Shown: positions 46,523-55,770, numbered from the stretch's first letter. The stretch is DNA of 64,000 nucleotides from Roseateles sp. DAIF2 (GCF_015624425.1 NZ_CP049919.1:3596001-3660000); one strand, 5' to 3'. Notes: generated by a model from the letters alone, not told the origin. Program-made: numbers and translations.

Positions 46523-47842
46523 TTATTCGACCCGCGCCGCCACCAGCGGCTGCGCGGTCCAGGCCACCTCGGCCGGGCCGATGTCGCAGGCGGCCAGCAG
46601 GGTCGCGACGGCGCGCTCCGCGTCGACCTCGCTGCCCGCATGCACCCAGGCCAGCGGCTCGCCGGCCTGCAGCTCGTCGCCCAGCTGGCGCATGCCCGAG
46701 AGGCCCACGCGCATGTCGATCGCGTCGCCGGCCTGGCGGCGCCCGCCGCCCATCTCGACCACGGCCAGGCCGATCTCGCGCGTGCGCATCGCCAGCAGCC
46801 GGCCGGCGCGCGGCGCCGGCACCGCGCGCAGCACCGGCGCCTCCGGCAGATAAACGTGGGGCCGTTCCAGCAGGTCGGCCGGGCCGCCCAGGCCCGCCAC
46901 CATGCGCGCGAACTTCTCGGCCGCCGCGCCGCTGTCCAGCGCCCGCTGCAGCTTGGCGCGCGCCTCGGCCGCGTCGGCCGCCAAACCGCCCAGCAGCAGC
47001 ATCTCGGAGGCGAGCGCCAGGGTCACCTCGTGCAGGCGCGGCTCGCGTTCGCCCTTGCCCGTCAGATAGGCGATGGTCTCCTGCACCTCCAGTGCATTGC
47101 CGACCTCGCGGCCCAGCACCTGGTTCATGTCGGTGATCAGCGCGCGGGTCGGCATGCCCGCACCCTTCGCCACCGCGACGATGCTCTCGGCCAGCTCCTG
47201 GGCCATCGCGGGCGAATCGGCGAAGGCGCCGTTGCCCCACTTCACGTCCATCGCCAGGCCCTGCAGGCCGGCGGCCAGCTTCTTGGACAGGATGGAGGCG
47301 GTGATCAGCGGCACGCTCTCGACCGTCGCGGTGATGTCGCGCACCGCGTAGAAGCGCTTGTCGGCCGGGGCCAGGTCGGCCGTCTGGCCGATGATGGCGC
47401 AGCCCAGCTCGCGCACCAGGCGGTCGAACTCGGCCGGCGCCGGATTGCTGCGGTAGCCGGGAATGGCTTCGAGCTTGTCCACCGTGCCGCCGGTATGGCC
47501 CAGGCCGCGGCCGGCGATCATCGGCACATAGCCGCCGCAGGCCGCCACCAGCGGCGCCAGCATCAGGCTGACCTTGTCGCCGACGCCGCCGCTGGAATGC
47601 TTGTCCAGCACCGGCCCCGGCATGTCGGGCCAGCTCAGCACGCGGCCGGAATGCATCATCGCGCGGGTCAGCGCCACGCATTCCGCGCGGCCCATGCCGC
47701 GCCAGAACACCGCCATGCCGAGCGCGGCCACCTGGCCCTCGCTCCAGCTGCCGTCCACCAGGCCGCGCACCAGCGCCTGGATCTGCGGCTCGGACAGGGC
47801 CGCACCGTCGCGCTTGGCGCGGATGATTTCCTGGGCCAGCAT
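46523..47842 (-). CDS. deoA: Thymidine phosphorylase
   Basis: A 439-residue pyrimidine nucleoside phosphorylase releasing thymine and deoxyribose 1-phosphate. Motifs: [49 protein letters not shown] (the phosphate-binding core, read here in parts), and DVKWGNGAF with the C-terminal barrel-sandwich region about 345-435. It works with deoC downstream in catabolism: deoxyribose 1-phosphate must first be converted to the 5-phosphate by a phosphopentomutase that is not in this window. It is 11 bases from deoC. Confidence 0.95.
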   Translation of the reverse strand: MLAQEIIRAKRDGAALSEPQIQALVRGLVDGSWSEGQVAALGMAVFWRGMGRAECVALTRAMMHSGRVLSWPDMPGPVLDKHSSGGVGDKVSLMLAPLVAACGGYVPMIAGRGLGHTGGTVDKLEAIPGYRSNPAPAEFDRLVRELGCAIIGQTADLAPADKRFYAVRDITATVESVPLITASILSKKLAAGLQGLAMDVKWGNGAFADSPAMAQELAESIVAVAKGAGMPTRALITDMNQVLGREVGNALEVQETIAYLTGKGEREPRLHEVTLALASEMLLLGGLAADAAEARAKLQRALDSGAAAEKFARMVAGLGGPADLLERPHVYLPEAPVLRAVPAPRAGRLLAMRTREIGLAVVEMGGGRRQAGDAIDMRVGLSGMRQLGDELQAGEPLAWVHAGSEVDAERAVATLLAACDIGPAEVAWTAQPLVAARVE

Positions 47843-47853
47843 GGGACGCGCCC

Positions 47854-48621
47854 TCAGTAAGCGGCGGGCGTGGTGGCCACCGGGGCCTGGCCGGACAGCT
47901 GGGCCAGGATGTCGTTCAGCAGGCCGCTGGCGCCGAAGCGCAGGCGCTGCGGCGTCAGCGCCGCCGCGCCCAGCTCGGCCGCGGCCAGTTGCAGATAGAC
48001 CTGGGCCTCGGCCACCGTGCGGATGCCGCCGCTGGCCTTGAAGCCCGCATGCGGCAGGCCGCTGGCCTTGATCTCGTGCAGCATCGCGGCGGCCGCGGCC
48101 GGCGTGGCCGAGACCCGGGTCTTGCCGGTGCTGGTCTTGACGAAGTCCGCGCCGGCCATCAGGGACAGGCGGGTCGCTTCCTTGATCGCCTCGGGATCGG
48201 CCAGCTCGCCGCTCTCGATGATGACCTTCAGGGTCAGCGGCCGGCTGGCATGGCGCACCTCGGCCAGGAATTCGGCCACCTCGGCCTGCTGGCCCTGCAG
48301 CAGCGCCTTGTAGGGCAGCACCACGTCAACCTCGTCGCCGCCGGCCTGGGCGATCGCCGCCACATCGGCCAGCGCGCGCGGCAGGTCCAGTGCGCCCTCG
48401 GGGAAATCGGCCACCGCCGCGACCTGGATCGCAGCCGGCAGCGCGGCGCGCGCCTGCGCGACGAAGCGCGGCCAGACGCAGACCGCGGCGACGTTACCGA
48501 ACGGCGTCTGCGCCTTCGCGCACAGCGCCGCGATATCGGCCTCGGTGTCGGCGTCGTTCAGGCTGGTCAGGTCCAGGCAGGCCAGGGCCTGGCGGGCCGC
48601 CGCTTGCAGCTCGGCGCTCAT
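47854..48621 (-). CDS. deoC: Deoxyribose-phosphate aldolase
   Basis: A 255-residue class I aldolase splitting 2-deoxyribose 5-phosphate into acetaldehyde and glyceraldehyde 3-phosphate. The DeoC family core includes AVCVWPRFV, VAAVADFPEG, EVDVVLPYKAL, LKVIIESGEL, the Schiff-base lysine in DFVKTSTGK and the GFKASGGIRT motif. Start and length fit. It sits 67 bases after the nucleoside phosphorylase gene, with a stem-loop in that gap. Confidence 0.95.
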   Translation of the reverse strand: MSAELQAAARQALACLDLTSLNDADTEADIAALCAKAQTPFGNVAAVCVWPRFVAQARAALPAAIQVAAVADFPEGALDLPRALADVAAIAQAGGDEVDVVLPYKALLQGQQAEVAEFLAEVRHASRPLTLKVIIESGELADPEAIKEATRLSLMAGADFVKTSTGKTRVSATPAAAAAMLHEIKASGLPHAGFKASGGIRTVAEAQVYLQLAAAELGAAALTPQRLRFGASGLLNDILAQLSGQAPVATTPAAY

Positions 48622-48652
48622 TGGGTAACCTCCGTGCTGCGCACTGCGGTGC

Positions 48653-48684
48653 GAGCTCCCTTCGGGGCGGCCGTGCGGGAGCTC
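48653..48684 (-). repeat. Stem-loop between the phosphorylase and deoC genes
   Basis: Arms GAGCTCCC (48653-48660) and GGGAGCTC (48677-48684) around 16 bases, starting five bases after the phosphorylase stop. No T-run follows. It may mark mRNA processing or differential expression within the operon. Confidence 0.5.
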
Positions 48685-48688
48685 ATGC

Positions 48689-49534
48689 TCAAGCGCGCAG
48701 CGAAGGCAGCTCGGCCAGGCCGGCCACGACCTGGGCCAGGAAGGCCGCGGCGCGCTCGCCCGAGGCCGCGGCCTGCTGCAGGGTCAGCGCATGGGTCAGG
48801 GCCTCGGCCGAGAGGCCGGCGGCCATGTTCGTCATCAGCGCCAGGCCCATCACCCGCAGGCCGGCATGGCGGGCCAGGATGGTCTCGGGCACGGTGCTCA
48901 TGCCGACCGCGTCGGCGCCCCAGGCGGCGAACATGCGGATTTCGGCCGGGGTCTCGAACTGCGGGCCCAGGGCCCAGCAGTAGACGCCCTCGCCGACGAT
49001 CTGGTTGCTGGCCTTGGCGATCTTCTTGGCGGTGTCGCGCAGCTCGGCGTCGTAGGCGGCGCTCATGTCGACGAAGCGCTCGCTGCCGGGCTCGCCGACC
49101 AGGGGCGAGCGCTGCGGCGCATTGATATGGTCGCTGATCAGCATCAGGCTGCCCGGCGGCATGTGCGCGCGCAAGCTACCCGAGGCATTGGTCTGCAGCA
49201 GCACCTTGACGCCCCAGCGCTTGAGGCTGCGCAGCGCGCCGGCCATGCCGGTGCAATCGCCGCTCTCGTAGGTATGGGCGCGGCCGCGCAGCATCACGAC
49301 GCGCTGCGCGCCGATCTGGCCGACGACGATCTCGTTGACATGGCCCTCGACCTTAGGCTGCGGGAAGGCCGGCAGCTCGGTATAGGGCAGCTGCTGCGCG
49401 CCGGCCACATGGCTGACCGCGCCGGACCAGCCGGAGCCCAGCACCACCGCCACCTCGGGCGCGGCACCGAACTGGGCCTTCAGCTTCTCCACGGTCGCGT
49501 CGATGCGCGGGTTCAGGCTCTGGTGATCGATCAT
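48689..49534 (-). CDS. Purine nucleoside phosphorylase (trimeric PNP/MTAP family)
   Basis: A 281-residue phosphorylase of the trimeric PNP family 2. Conserved segments: LGSGWSGAV, phosphate-contact RAHTYESGD, QTNASGSL, the substrate loop WALGPQFETPAEIRMF, GADAVGMSTVPE and LMTNMAAG. The Met-Ser-Thr and Asn-Met contexts favour PNP (guanosine/inosine) over methylthioadenosine phosphorylase. It liberates purine bases and (deoxy)ribose 1-phosphate. It is 19 bases after cdd and is followed by a stem-loop and deoC. Confidence 0.93.
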   Translation of the reverse strand: MIDHQSLNPRIDATVEKLKAQFGAAPEVAVVLGSGWSGAVSHVAGAQQLPYTELPAFPQPKVEGHVNEIVVGQIGAQRVVMLRGRAHTYESGDCTGMAGALRSLKRWGVKVLLQTNASGSLRAHMPPGSLMLISDHINAPQRSPLVGEPGSERFVDMSAAYDAELRDTAKKIAKASNQIVGEGVYCWALGPQFETPAEIRMFAAWGADAVGMSTVPETILARHAGLRVMGLALMTNMAAGLSAEALTHALTLQQAAASGERAAAFLAQVVAGLAELPSLRA

Positions 49535-49553
49535 CGTTGGTCTCCCACGGGAC

Positions 49554-49976
49554 TCAGGGTGTTGTTGTCGTCAGATGTTCGGGGCCGAAGCTGAAGGGCA
49601 GCAACTGCTCCAGGGTCCATTGCTGGCGGATGCCGCCGGGGTCGGCCGCGAGGATCAGCAGCTCGGGGCCGGCGAACTCGCGCAGCTTCTGGCGGCAGCC
49701 GCCGCAGGGCGTGATGATGTCCGGCCCGGGGCCGCTGACCAGCACCGCGGTGGCACGCTGGCCGCCGGCCATGCGCATCGCCGCCAGCGCCGTGGCCTCG
49801 GCGCACCAGCCCTGCGGATAGGCGGCGTTTTCCATATTCGCGCCGACATGGATGCGGCCCTGCTCGTCCAGCACCGCGGCGCCGACGGCGTAGCGCGAAT
49901 ACGGGGAGTAGGAGTGAGAGCGCGCCTGCAGCGAGGCGGCCAGCAGGCGCTGGCGCAGGTCGTCGGTCAACAGCAT
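49554..49976 (-). CDS. cdd: Cytidine deaminase
   Basis: A 140-residue homotetramer-type cytidine/deoxycytidine deaminase. Zinc ligands and catalytic Glu are in GWCAEATAL (Cys, Glu) and PCGGCRQKL (two Cys); substrate motif GANMENAAYPQG. Family length is ~130. It is one base from the permease gene upstream and 19 bases from the phosphorylase gene downstream, consistent with one operon for uptake and salvage of nucleosides. Confidence 0.96.
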   Translation of the reverse strand: MLLTDDLRQRLLAASLQARSHSYSPYSRYAVGAAVLDEQGRIHVGANMENAAYPQGWCAEATALAAMRMAGGQRATAVLVSGPGPDIITPCGGCRQKLREFAGPELLILAADPGGIRQQWTLEQLLPFSFGPEHLTTTTP

Positions 49977-49977
49977 C

Positions 49978-50952
49978 TCAGCGTTCCTTCACGTAGGGAC
50001 GGCCCAGCGCCTTGGGCGCCATCGCCTGGCCGATGAAGCCGGCCAGCAGGATCACGGTCAGGATATAGGGCAAGGCCTGGATCAGCTGCACCGGCACCGC
50101 GCCGCCGCCCAGGGCGGCCGGCAGCGCCACACCCTGCAAGCGTATCGCCACCGCATCCAGGAAACCGAAGAGCAGACAGGCCAGCAGGGTCGGCACCGGC
50201 TTCCACTTGCCGAAGATCATCGCGGCCAGCGCGATGAAGCCGCGGCCCGCGGTCATGTTGGGGCTGAAGTTGGCGTTCTGCGCCAGGGTCAGGTAGCTGC
50301 CGGCCAGGCCGCACAGCAGGCCGTTCATCATCAGCGCGGCATAGCGCAGGCGCGGGACCGACACGCCGGCAGCATCGACCATCGCCGGGTTCTCGCCGAC
50401 CGCGCGCAGGCGCAGGCCCGGCTTGGTGTGCTCCAGGAAGAACCAGACCGCGGCCACCAGGAAGAAGGCCAGGTAGACCAGGGCGTTGTGGCTCAGGAAA
50501 CCATGGCCGATCACCGAACCGAACCAGCTGCCGGCCACCGGCTCGGCATAGGCGCTCGACAGGCCGGTCAGGCGCACGTCCGGGCCGACCGGCGGAGTCT
50601 GGCCGCCCTGCGCGAACCAGGCGATGCCCAGCACCACGGTCAGGCCGGCGGCCACCATGTTCAGCGCCACGCCGGTGATCACCTGGTCGCCCTTGTGGCT
50701 GACGCAGGCAAAGCCATGCAGCAGCGAGAGCGCGCAGGCCACCCCGATCGCCGCGCCCAGGCCCAGCCAGGTATTGCCGGCCGCGCTGGCCGCCGCGGCG
50801 GCCGCGAAGGCGGCGAACAGCATCTTGCCCTCCAGGCCGATGTCGATCACGCCGGCACGCTCGGAGATCAGGCCCGCCAGTGCGCACAGCAGCAGCGGGG
50901 TCGTGACCCGCAGGGTCGAGGCCAGCACGGAGCCGATCAGCAGTTCATCCAT
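49978..50952 (-). CDS. Nucleoside ABC transporter permease (second subunit)
   Basis: A 324-residue inner-membrane permease of the branched-chain amino acid/ribose type (BPD_transp_2). About eight to nine hydrophobic helices are seen. Motifs are ISERAGVIDIGLEGKMLFAAFAAAAAA near the N-terminus and RAVGENPAMVDAAGVSVPRLRY in the conserved EAA-like cytoplasmic loop. It pairs with the adjoining permease (three bases upstream), the double ATPase and the BMP-family binding protein. Together they match the nucleoside importers known from several bacteria. Confidence 0.92.
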   Translation of the reverse strand: MDELLIGSVLASTLRVTTPLLLCALAGLISERAGVIDIGLEGKMLFAAFAAAAAASAAGNTWLGLGAAIGVACALSLLHGFACVSHKGDQVITGVALNMVAAGLTVVLGIAWFAQGGQTPPVGPDVRLTGLSSAYAEPVAGSWFGSVIGHGFLSHNALVYLAFFLVAAVWFFLEHTKPGLRLRAVGENPAMVDAAGVSVPRLRYAALMMNGLLCGLAGSYLTLAQNANFSPNMTAGRGFIALAAMIFGKWKPVPTLLACLLFGFLDAVAIRLQGVALPAALGGGAVPVQLIQALPYILTVILLAGFIGQAMAPKALGRPYVKER

Positions 50953-50955
50953 GGC

Positions 50956-52065
50956 TCAGGCCTCCTTCGCGCGGGCGAACATCTTGTACAGGCGCCCGAA
51001 CAGCGGCGCGCTGACCATCGCCATCGCGCCGGCGAACAGCACGATCAGCCCCTGCACCGTCACCACCATCTCGCGGCTGAAGCCCGGGATCTCGAAGGCC
51101 ACCTCGACGCCACCCTGGTAAAGCACGCCGAACAGCAGCGAGGCCAGCGCGATGCCGACCGGGTGGTTGCGCCCCATCAGCGACACCGCGATGCCGGTGA
51201 AGCCGGCGCCGGCGACGAAGTCCAGGGTCAGCTTGCCCTGCACGCCGGAGATCTCGTTGATGCCCACCATGCCGGCCAGCGCGCCGGACAGGCCCATCGC
51301 CACCAGCACCTGCATGCGCGGCTTGATGCCGGCGTAATGCGCCGCCTTGGGCGCGCTGCCGACCGCGCGCAGCACATAGCCGGCGCGGCTCTTCCACAGG
51401 AACCACCAGACGAAGACGCAGGCCGCCAGCGCCAGCAGGAGGCTCAGGTTGACCGGCGAGCTGGGCAGCTCGAAGCCCAGCTGGGCGGCGATCTGGTGCA
51501 GGGCCGGCATGCGCGCGCTGTCGGCGAACTCGGCGCTCTCGACCGCCATGCTGCCCTTCGGGCGCAGCAGGTTGACCAGCAGATAGACGTTCAGGCTGGC
51601 CGCCAGGAAGTTGAACATGATCGTCGTGATCACGATGTGGCTGCCGCGCCAGGCCTGCAGATAGGCGGGAATGGCGGCCCAGGCCATGCCGAACAGCGCG
51701 GCCGACAGCACCAGCACGGGCAGCATCAGCCAGCCGGGCAGCAGCGGGCTCAGGGCCAGCGCCACGAGGCCGACACCGACGCCGCCCAGCGTCGCCTGGC
51801 CCTCGCCACCGATATTGAACAGGCCGCCATGGAAGGCCACCGCGACCGCCAGGCCGGTGAAGATGAAGGTGGTGGTGTAGTAGAGCGTGTAGCCCAGGCC
51901 GCGCGCGCTGCCCAGGGCGCCGTTCAGCAGCACCGTCAGCGCCTGGGCCGGGCTCTGCCCGATCACCAGTACGACGAGGCCCGCCACCGCGAGCGCCACG
52001 CAGAGATTCCACAGCGGCAGGAGGCCGATGTCCATCCAGCGCGGCAATTGAACCGGTTGACTCAT
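50956..52065 (-). CDS. Nucleoside ABC transporter permease (first subunit)
   Basis: A 369-residue inner-membrane permease of the same BPD_transp_2 family as its neighbour. It has an N-terminal helix near 14-35, NGALGSARGLGYTLYYTTTFIFTGLAVAVAFHGGLFNIGGEGQATLGG, the loop RAVGSAPKAAHYAGIKPRMQVLVAMGLSGALAG and SLMGRNHPVGIALASLLFGVLYQGG. The longer N-terminus is typical of the NupP-like subunit. Seven bases separate it from the ATPase gene and three from the other permease. Confidence 0.92.
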   Translation of the reverse strand: MSQPVQLPRWMDIGLLPLWNLCVALAVAGLVVLVIGQSPAQALTVLLNGALGSARGLGYTLYYTTTFIFTGLAVAVAFHGGLFNIGGEGQATLGGVGVGLVALALSPLLPGWLMLPVLVLSAALFGMAWAAIPAYLQAWRGSHIVITTIMFNFLAASLNVYLLVNLLRPKGSMAVESAEFADSARMPALHQIAAQLGFELPSSPVNLSLLLALAACVFVWWFLWKSRAGYVLRAVGSAPKAAHYAGIKPRMQVLVAMGLSGALAGMVGINEISGVQGKLTLDFVAGAGFTGIAVSLMGRNHPVGIALASLLFGVLYQGGVEVAFEIPGFSREMVVTVQGLIVLFAGAMAMVSAPLFGRLYKMFARAKEA

Positions 52066-52072
52066 GAAATTC

Positions 52073-53641
52073 TCAATCCGCCTGGGCGGCCATCAGGAGG
52101 CCCAGGCTCTTCTCGTCACATTGATCGATCGGCAGCTCGCCGGTGATGCGGCCGGCATTCATCACCAGGACGCGATCGGCCAGCGCCAGGATCTCGTCCA
52201 GCTCGGAGCTGACCAGCAGCACCGCGCAGCCGGCGTCGCGCAACTCGCGCAGCTGGCGGTGGATGAATTCGATCGCGCCGATGTCGACGCCGCGGGTCGG
52301 CTGACCCACCAGCAGCACCGCCGGCGCCTGGCCGATCTCGCGCGCCAGGATCAGCTTCTGCTGGTTGCCGCCGGAGAACTTGGACGAGCCCAGCTCCGCG
52401 TTGCGCGGGCGCACGTCGAAGCGCTCCATCATCGCGGCGGTCTGGGCGCGCATATGGCCCTGGTCCATCGACAGGCCGCCCGGGCCGGCGCGGTACTGCG
52501 CCTGCTCGTGGTAGCCCAGCGCGGCGGTCTCCCAGGCCGGGAAGCTCAGCACCATGCCGCAGCTGTGGCGGTCCTCCGGCACATGGGCCAGCTTCAGCGC
52601 GCGCGCCTGGCGCGGCTCCAGCCAGCCGCGGGCCTCGAAGACCCGCCCGCCCAGGCTCAGGCGGCCGGCATCCGGCGCGCGCATGCCCGACAGCAGCTCC
52701 AGCAGCTCGCTCTGGCCATTGCCCGAGACGCCAGCCACGCCGACGATCTCGCCGGCATGCAGGCTCAGGCTGACATCCTTCAGCAGGGCCACGCCCTGCT
52801 CGCTGGTCAGGCGCAGGCCGCTGACGGCCAGGCGCTCCTCGCGGGCCGTGACTGTCGCGGTGGCGGCGCGGCCCAGGTTCACCTTGCGTCCGACCATGGC
52901 CTCGGCCAGGTCCTCGGGGCTGGTGTCGCCGATTGCGCTGGTCTTGATCACCTGGCCGGCGCGCATCACGGTGACCGTATCGCACAGCGCCATCACTTCC
53001 TTGAGCTTGTGCGTGATCAGGATGATGGTGGTGCCCAGCTCGCGCAGGCGACGCAGGGTCTCGAACAGCGCCTGCGTCTCCTGCGGGGTCAGCACCGCGG
53101 TGGGCTCGTCCAGGATCAGGATCTTGGCGCCGCGGTACAGGGCCTTCAGGATCTCCAGGCGCTGCAGCTCGCCGACCGGCAGGTCGCCGACCAGCTCGTC
53201 CAGCCGCACCTGCAGGCCGGTGTCGCGCATCAGCGTTTCCAGCCGGGCGCGCACCTCGCGCTTGGCGCGGGCCAGGAAGAAGGCCGGCTCGGCGCCCAGC
53301 ATCACGTTGTCCAGGCAGGACAGGGTGTCGACCAGCATGAAATGCTGGTGCACCATGCCGATGCCCAGCGCGATCGCCTGATGCGAATTGGCGATCGTCG
53401 CCGGACGGCCGTTCACCTCGATCTGGCCGGCATCCGCCTGGTAGTAGCCATAGAGGATGGCCATCAGGGTGCTCTTGCCGGCGCCGTTCTCGCCGACCAG
53501 GCCATGCACCGTGCCCGGCGCCACATCCAGCTCGACGCCGCGGTTGGCCTGCACCGCGCCGAAGCGCTTGCTGATGCCGCGCAGGCGCACAGCAGGCGGC
53601 ATTGCGGAAGGCACCGCAGTGCCGCTGCTCATCTCAGACAT
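52073..53641 (-). CDS. Nucleoside ABC transporter ATP-binding protein (two ATPase domains)
   Basis: A 522-residue duplicated ATPase. First domain: Walker [10 protein letters not shown], signature [18 protein letters not shown], Walker [16 protein letters not shown]. Second domain: degenerate Walker [10 protein letters not shown], signature [19 protein letters not shown] and the switch region near [15 protein letters not shown]. This asymmetry is normal for ribose/nucleoside importers. The start at 53641 is followed three residues later by another ATG (53632); both are compatible. It is 19 bases after the binding-protein gene. Confidence 0.93.
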   Translation of the reverse strand: MSEMSSGTAVPSAMPPAVRLRGISKRFGAVQANRGVELDVAPGTVHGLVGENGAGKSTLMAILYGYYQADAGQIEVNGRPATIANSHQAIALGIGMVHQHFMLVDTLSCLDNVMLGAEPAFFLARAKREVRARLETLMRDTGLQVRLDELVGDLPVGELQRLEILKALYRGAKILILDEPTAVLTPQETQALFETLRRLRELGTTIILITHKLKEVMALCDTVTVMRAGQVIKTSAIGDTSPEDLAEAMVGRKVNLGRAATATVTAREERLAVSGLRLTSEQGVALLKDVSLSLHAGEIVGVAGVSGNGQSELLELLSGMRAPDAGRLSLGGRVFEARGWLEPRQARALKLAHVPEDRHSCGMVLSFPAWETAALGYHEQAQYRAGPGGLSMDQGHMRAQTAAMMERFDVRPRNAELGSSKFSGGNQQKLILAREIGQAPAVLLVGQPTRGVDIGAIEFIHRQLRELRDAGCAVLLVSSELDEILALADRVLVMNAGRITGELPIDQCDEKSLGLLMAAQAD

Positions 53642-53660
53642 CAGACTACGCGTGCCTTGC

Positions 53661-54650
53661 TCAGTACTTGCAGGCGTTGTCGGCCATGTAGTCGGCCACC
53701 TTGATCTTGCCGGCGATGATGTCGGCCTTGTAGGCATCGACCTTGGCCTTCAGCGGCGCGCTGACCAGCTTGGCGTTGTGCTGGTCCAGCGCGTAGTCGA
53801 CACCGCCCTCCTTCAGGCCCAGCACCGACACGCCCGGCTTGAATTCCTTCAGCACGTTGTAGACCGCGACGTCGACGCGCTTGACCATCGAGCTCAGCAT
53901 CGTGCCGGGCTGCAGGTGGTTCTGGTTGCTATCCACGCCGATCGCCAGCTTGCCTGCGTCCTTGGCCGCCTGGTAGACGCCCGTGCCGGTGCCGCCGGCG
54001 GCCGCGAACACGACGTCCACGCCCTTGGCGAACTGCGCCTTGGCCAGTTCGCCGCCGCGGGTCGGATCGTTCCAGGCCGAGGCCGTGGTGCCGGTCATAT
54101 TGCTCGTCACCTCGGCCTTGGCATTGGCGGCCTTGGCGCCCTGCTCGTAGCCGCACTGGAACTTGCGGATCAGCGGGATGTCCATGCCACCGATGAAGCC
54201 GACCTTGCCGGTCTTGCTGCTCAGCGTGGCCATCGCGCCGACCAGGAAGCTGCCCTCATGCTCCTTGAACACGACCGACTGCACATTGGGCAGGCTCACC
54301 ACGCTATCGATGATGGCGAACTGCACCTTGGGGAATTCCTTGGCCACCTGGGTCAGCGCCGAGGACTGGGCGAAGCCGATCGAGATGATCGGATTGGCGC
54401 CGCGCTCGGCCATGCGGCGGATCGCCTGCACGCGCTGGGTGTCGTTGCTGATCTCGAACTCGAGATAGGTCTTGCCGGTTTCCTGCTTCCAGCGCTCGAC
54501 GCCGCGGTAGGCGGCCTCGTTGAAGGATTTGTCGAACTTGCCGCCCATGTCGAAGATCACGGCCGGGGCCGCCAGGGCCGGCGCGCCGGCGAAGGACAGC
54601 GTGGCGACCAGCGCGGCGCTGGCGAGCGAAGAGAAAGCAGCAAATTTCAT
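53661..54650 (-). CDS. BMP-family nucleoside-binding protein
   Basis: A 329-residue periplasmic substrate-binding protein (BMP/PnrA family). The signal peptide is about 1-28 (ending PALAAP); no lipobox, so probably soluble. Motifs: VIFDMGGKFDKSFNEAAYRGVERW, NPIISIGFAQSSAL, FKEHEGSFLVGAMA, KVGFIGGMDIPLIRKFQCGYEQGAK and VVFAAAGGTGTGVYQAAKDAG, matching ligand contacts of nucleoside-binding PnrA-like proteins. It heads the operon of ABC importer plus salvage enzymes. Upstream are two -10-like elements and repeated operator-like sequences. Confidence 0.92.
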   Translation of the reverse strand: MKFAAFSSLASAALVATLSFAGAPALAAPAVIFDMGGKFDKSFNEAAYRGVERWKQETGKTYLEFEISNDTQRVQAIRRMAERGANPIISIGFAQSSALTQVAKEFPKVQFAIIDSVVSLPNVQSVVFKEHEGSFLVGAMATLSSKTGKVGFIGGMDIPLIRKFQCGYEQGAKAANAKAEVTSNMTGTTASAWNDPTRGGELAKAQFAKGVDVVFAAAGGTGTGVYQAAKDAGKLAIGVDSNQNHLQPGTMLSSMVKRVDVAVYNVLKEFKPGVSVLGLKEGGVDYALDQHNAKLVSAPLKAKVDAYKADIIAGKIKVADYMADNACKY

Positions 54651-54767
54651 TGCGTACCCATCAAGGCTGTTGAAGAGGCTCTGCGCCCGGTCCGTGCGCG
54701 GTCTTCGCGGCTGCGCCGGAGGGCCGGTGCGGGTTGCGAAAACCCGATCGCCGGGCACAGGAGCGCG

Positions 54768-54788
54768 ATTGTAAGGAGGCGCAGTGTA
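54768..54788 (-). promoter_or_regulatory. Promoter region of the nucleoside operon
   Basis: Two minus-strand -10-like hexamers, TACAAT (54773-54768) and TACACT (54788-54783), lie 120-140 bases before the binding-protein start. No clear -35 could be assigned to either. Confidence 0.45.
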
Positions 54789-54810
54789 CTGGACGGCTAA
54801 GGAAAACGCT

Positions 54811-54878
54811 AAACGTTTGCGCCCCAGTGTTCATGCGTTTGCGCAAAAACCGCAAGCCCCGCGGCGGGAGCGTTTGCG
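54811..54878. promoter_or_regulatory. LacI-type operator core and three CGTTTGCG direct repeats
   Basis: AAACGTTT (54811-54818), the symmetric core of LacI/PurR/CytR-type operators, overlaps the first of three CGTTTGCG copies at 54814-54821, 54836-54843 and 54871-54878 (spacing 22 and 35). The second copy is part of the palindrome TTTGCGCAAA (54838-54847). They lie just upstream of the operon's -10 elements, between the nucleoside operon and a DUF4148 gene of opposite direction. The rest of the 488-base gap (54651-55138) shows no other feature. Confidence 0.45.
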
Positions 54879-55138
54879 AGTACCTCGCCCATGACCTTGC
54901 GCAGGGGTCGCGGCATGCGGCCCGGTCCACCCTCACCGTGCCTCCTGTCCGGCTGGACCGCCTCCCATCCCGACACCTCGATCATGCCGAAATCAGCAAC
55001 AGTGCATTGAAATTGCGCTCGTTTTTCTTTGATTCGCGAAGTTTCACAGTAGCGGCCATGGACAACGCAACAGCCGGTCGGTCAAGCAGACGGACGGCGC
55101 CGCGAACTCCGCAACCCCAACCGCAAGGAAACGACATC

Positions 55139-55606
55139 ATGAGCAAGAAGCTGACCCTCATCGCCCTGTCCCTGATCGCCTCCGGTGCCGCCATGGCCCA
55201 GGGCCTGAGCCGCGAGCAGGTGGCCGCCGAGCTGCAAGCCGCCCGCGCCAGCGGCCAGCTGCAGCTGCTAAACAGCGAGAACCCCGACGCCGCCGGCCGC
55301 GGCCAGATCGCCGCGAGCGGCAAGGCCTCCGCCCTGAGCCGCGCCACGGTGCTGAACGAGCTGCAGCACGCCCGCGCCAGCGGCGAGTTGGCCCGCGTCG
55401 ACAGCGAGAGCTACGGCCCGAGCGTGGCTCCGGTGGCTTCCACCAAGACCCGCGCCGAGGTGATGGCCGAACTGCAGCGCGCCCGCGCCTCGGGCGAGAT
55501 CGAGGCCATCAACGGCGAGCGCTCCGAGCATGCGCAACTGGCCGCACTGAAGGCCCATCAGCAGCCCGCCCAGGTCCTGGCCGGCCAGCCGGCAACGGCC
55601 CAGTAA
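55139..55606 (+). CDS. DUF4148 repeat protein, exported
   Basis: A 155-residue exported protein with a signal peptide ending AAMAQ. The mature part carries three copies of an 18-residue repeat, SREQVAAELQAARASGQL-like, near residues 24-41, 67-84 and 107-124; the third copy ends ARASGEIEAI. This is the DUF4148 pattern common in Burkholderiales, function unknown. The repeats look amphipathic and helical. AAGGA precedes the ATG. A strong terminator follows, so the gene is monocistronic. Upstream it is divergent from the nucleoside operon. Confidence 0.85.
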   Translation: MSKKLTLIALSLIASGAAMAQGLSREQVAAELQAARASGQLQLLNSENPDAAGRGQIAASGKASALSRATVLNELQHARASGELARVDSESYGPSVAPVASTKTRAEVMAELQRARASGEIEAINGERSEHAQLAALKAHQQPAQVLAGQPATAQ

Positions 55607-55698
55607 CAAGCCGCAGCACGACAGCACTTCTCCTTGGCGCCCCGAGCGGCGCCCTTCAAGCCTGACCCAGTCAGCTTCGCCTGGCTGAGCGGGTGTGA

Positions 55699-55747
55699 CC
55701 CGACGGCCAGGCTTCGCCCGACGACCTCCCGGCCGTCGGGCTTTTTT
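55699..55747 (+). terminator. Terminator of the DUF4148 gene
   Basis: Arms CCCGACGGCC (55699-55708) and GGCCGTCGGG (55731-55740) with a 22-base loop and six T following at 55742-55747. A second competing stem (GCCCGACGACC-type) lies within the loop. Confidence 0.8.
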
Positions 55748-55770
55748 GCACCCGAGCCCGCGCCGACACC

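Noticed and set aside
55699..55747. Small regulatory RNA after the DUF4148 gene
   Set aside because: The stem-loop with T-run lies at the expected terminator position and no separate promoter was seen.
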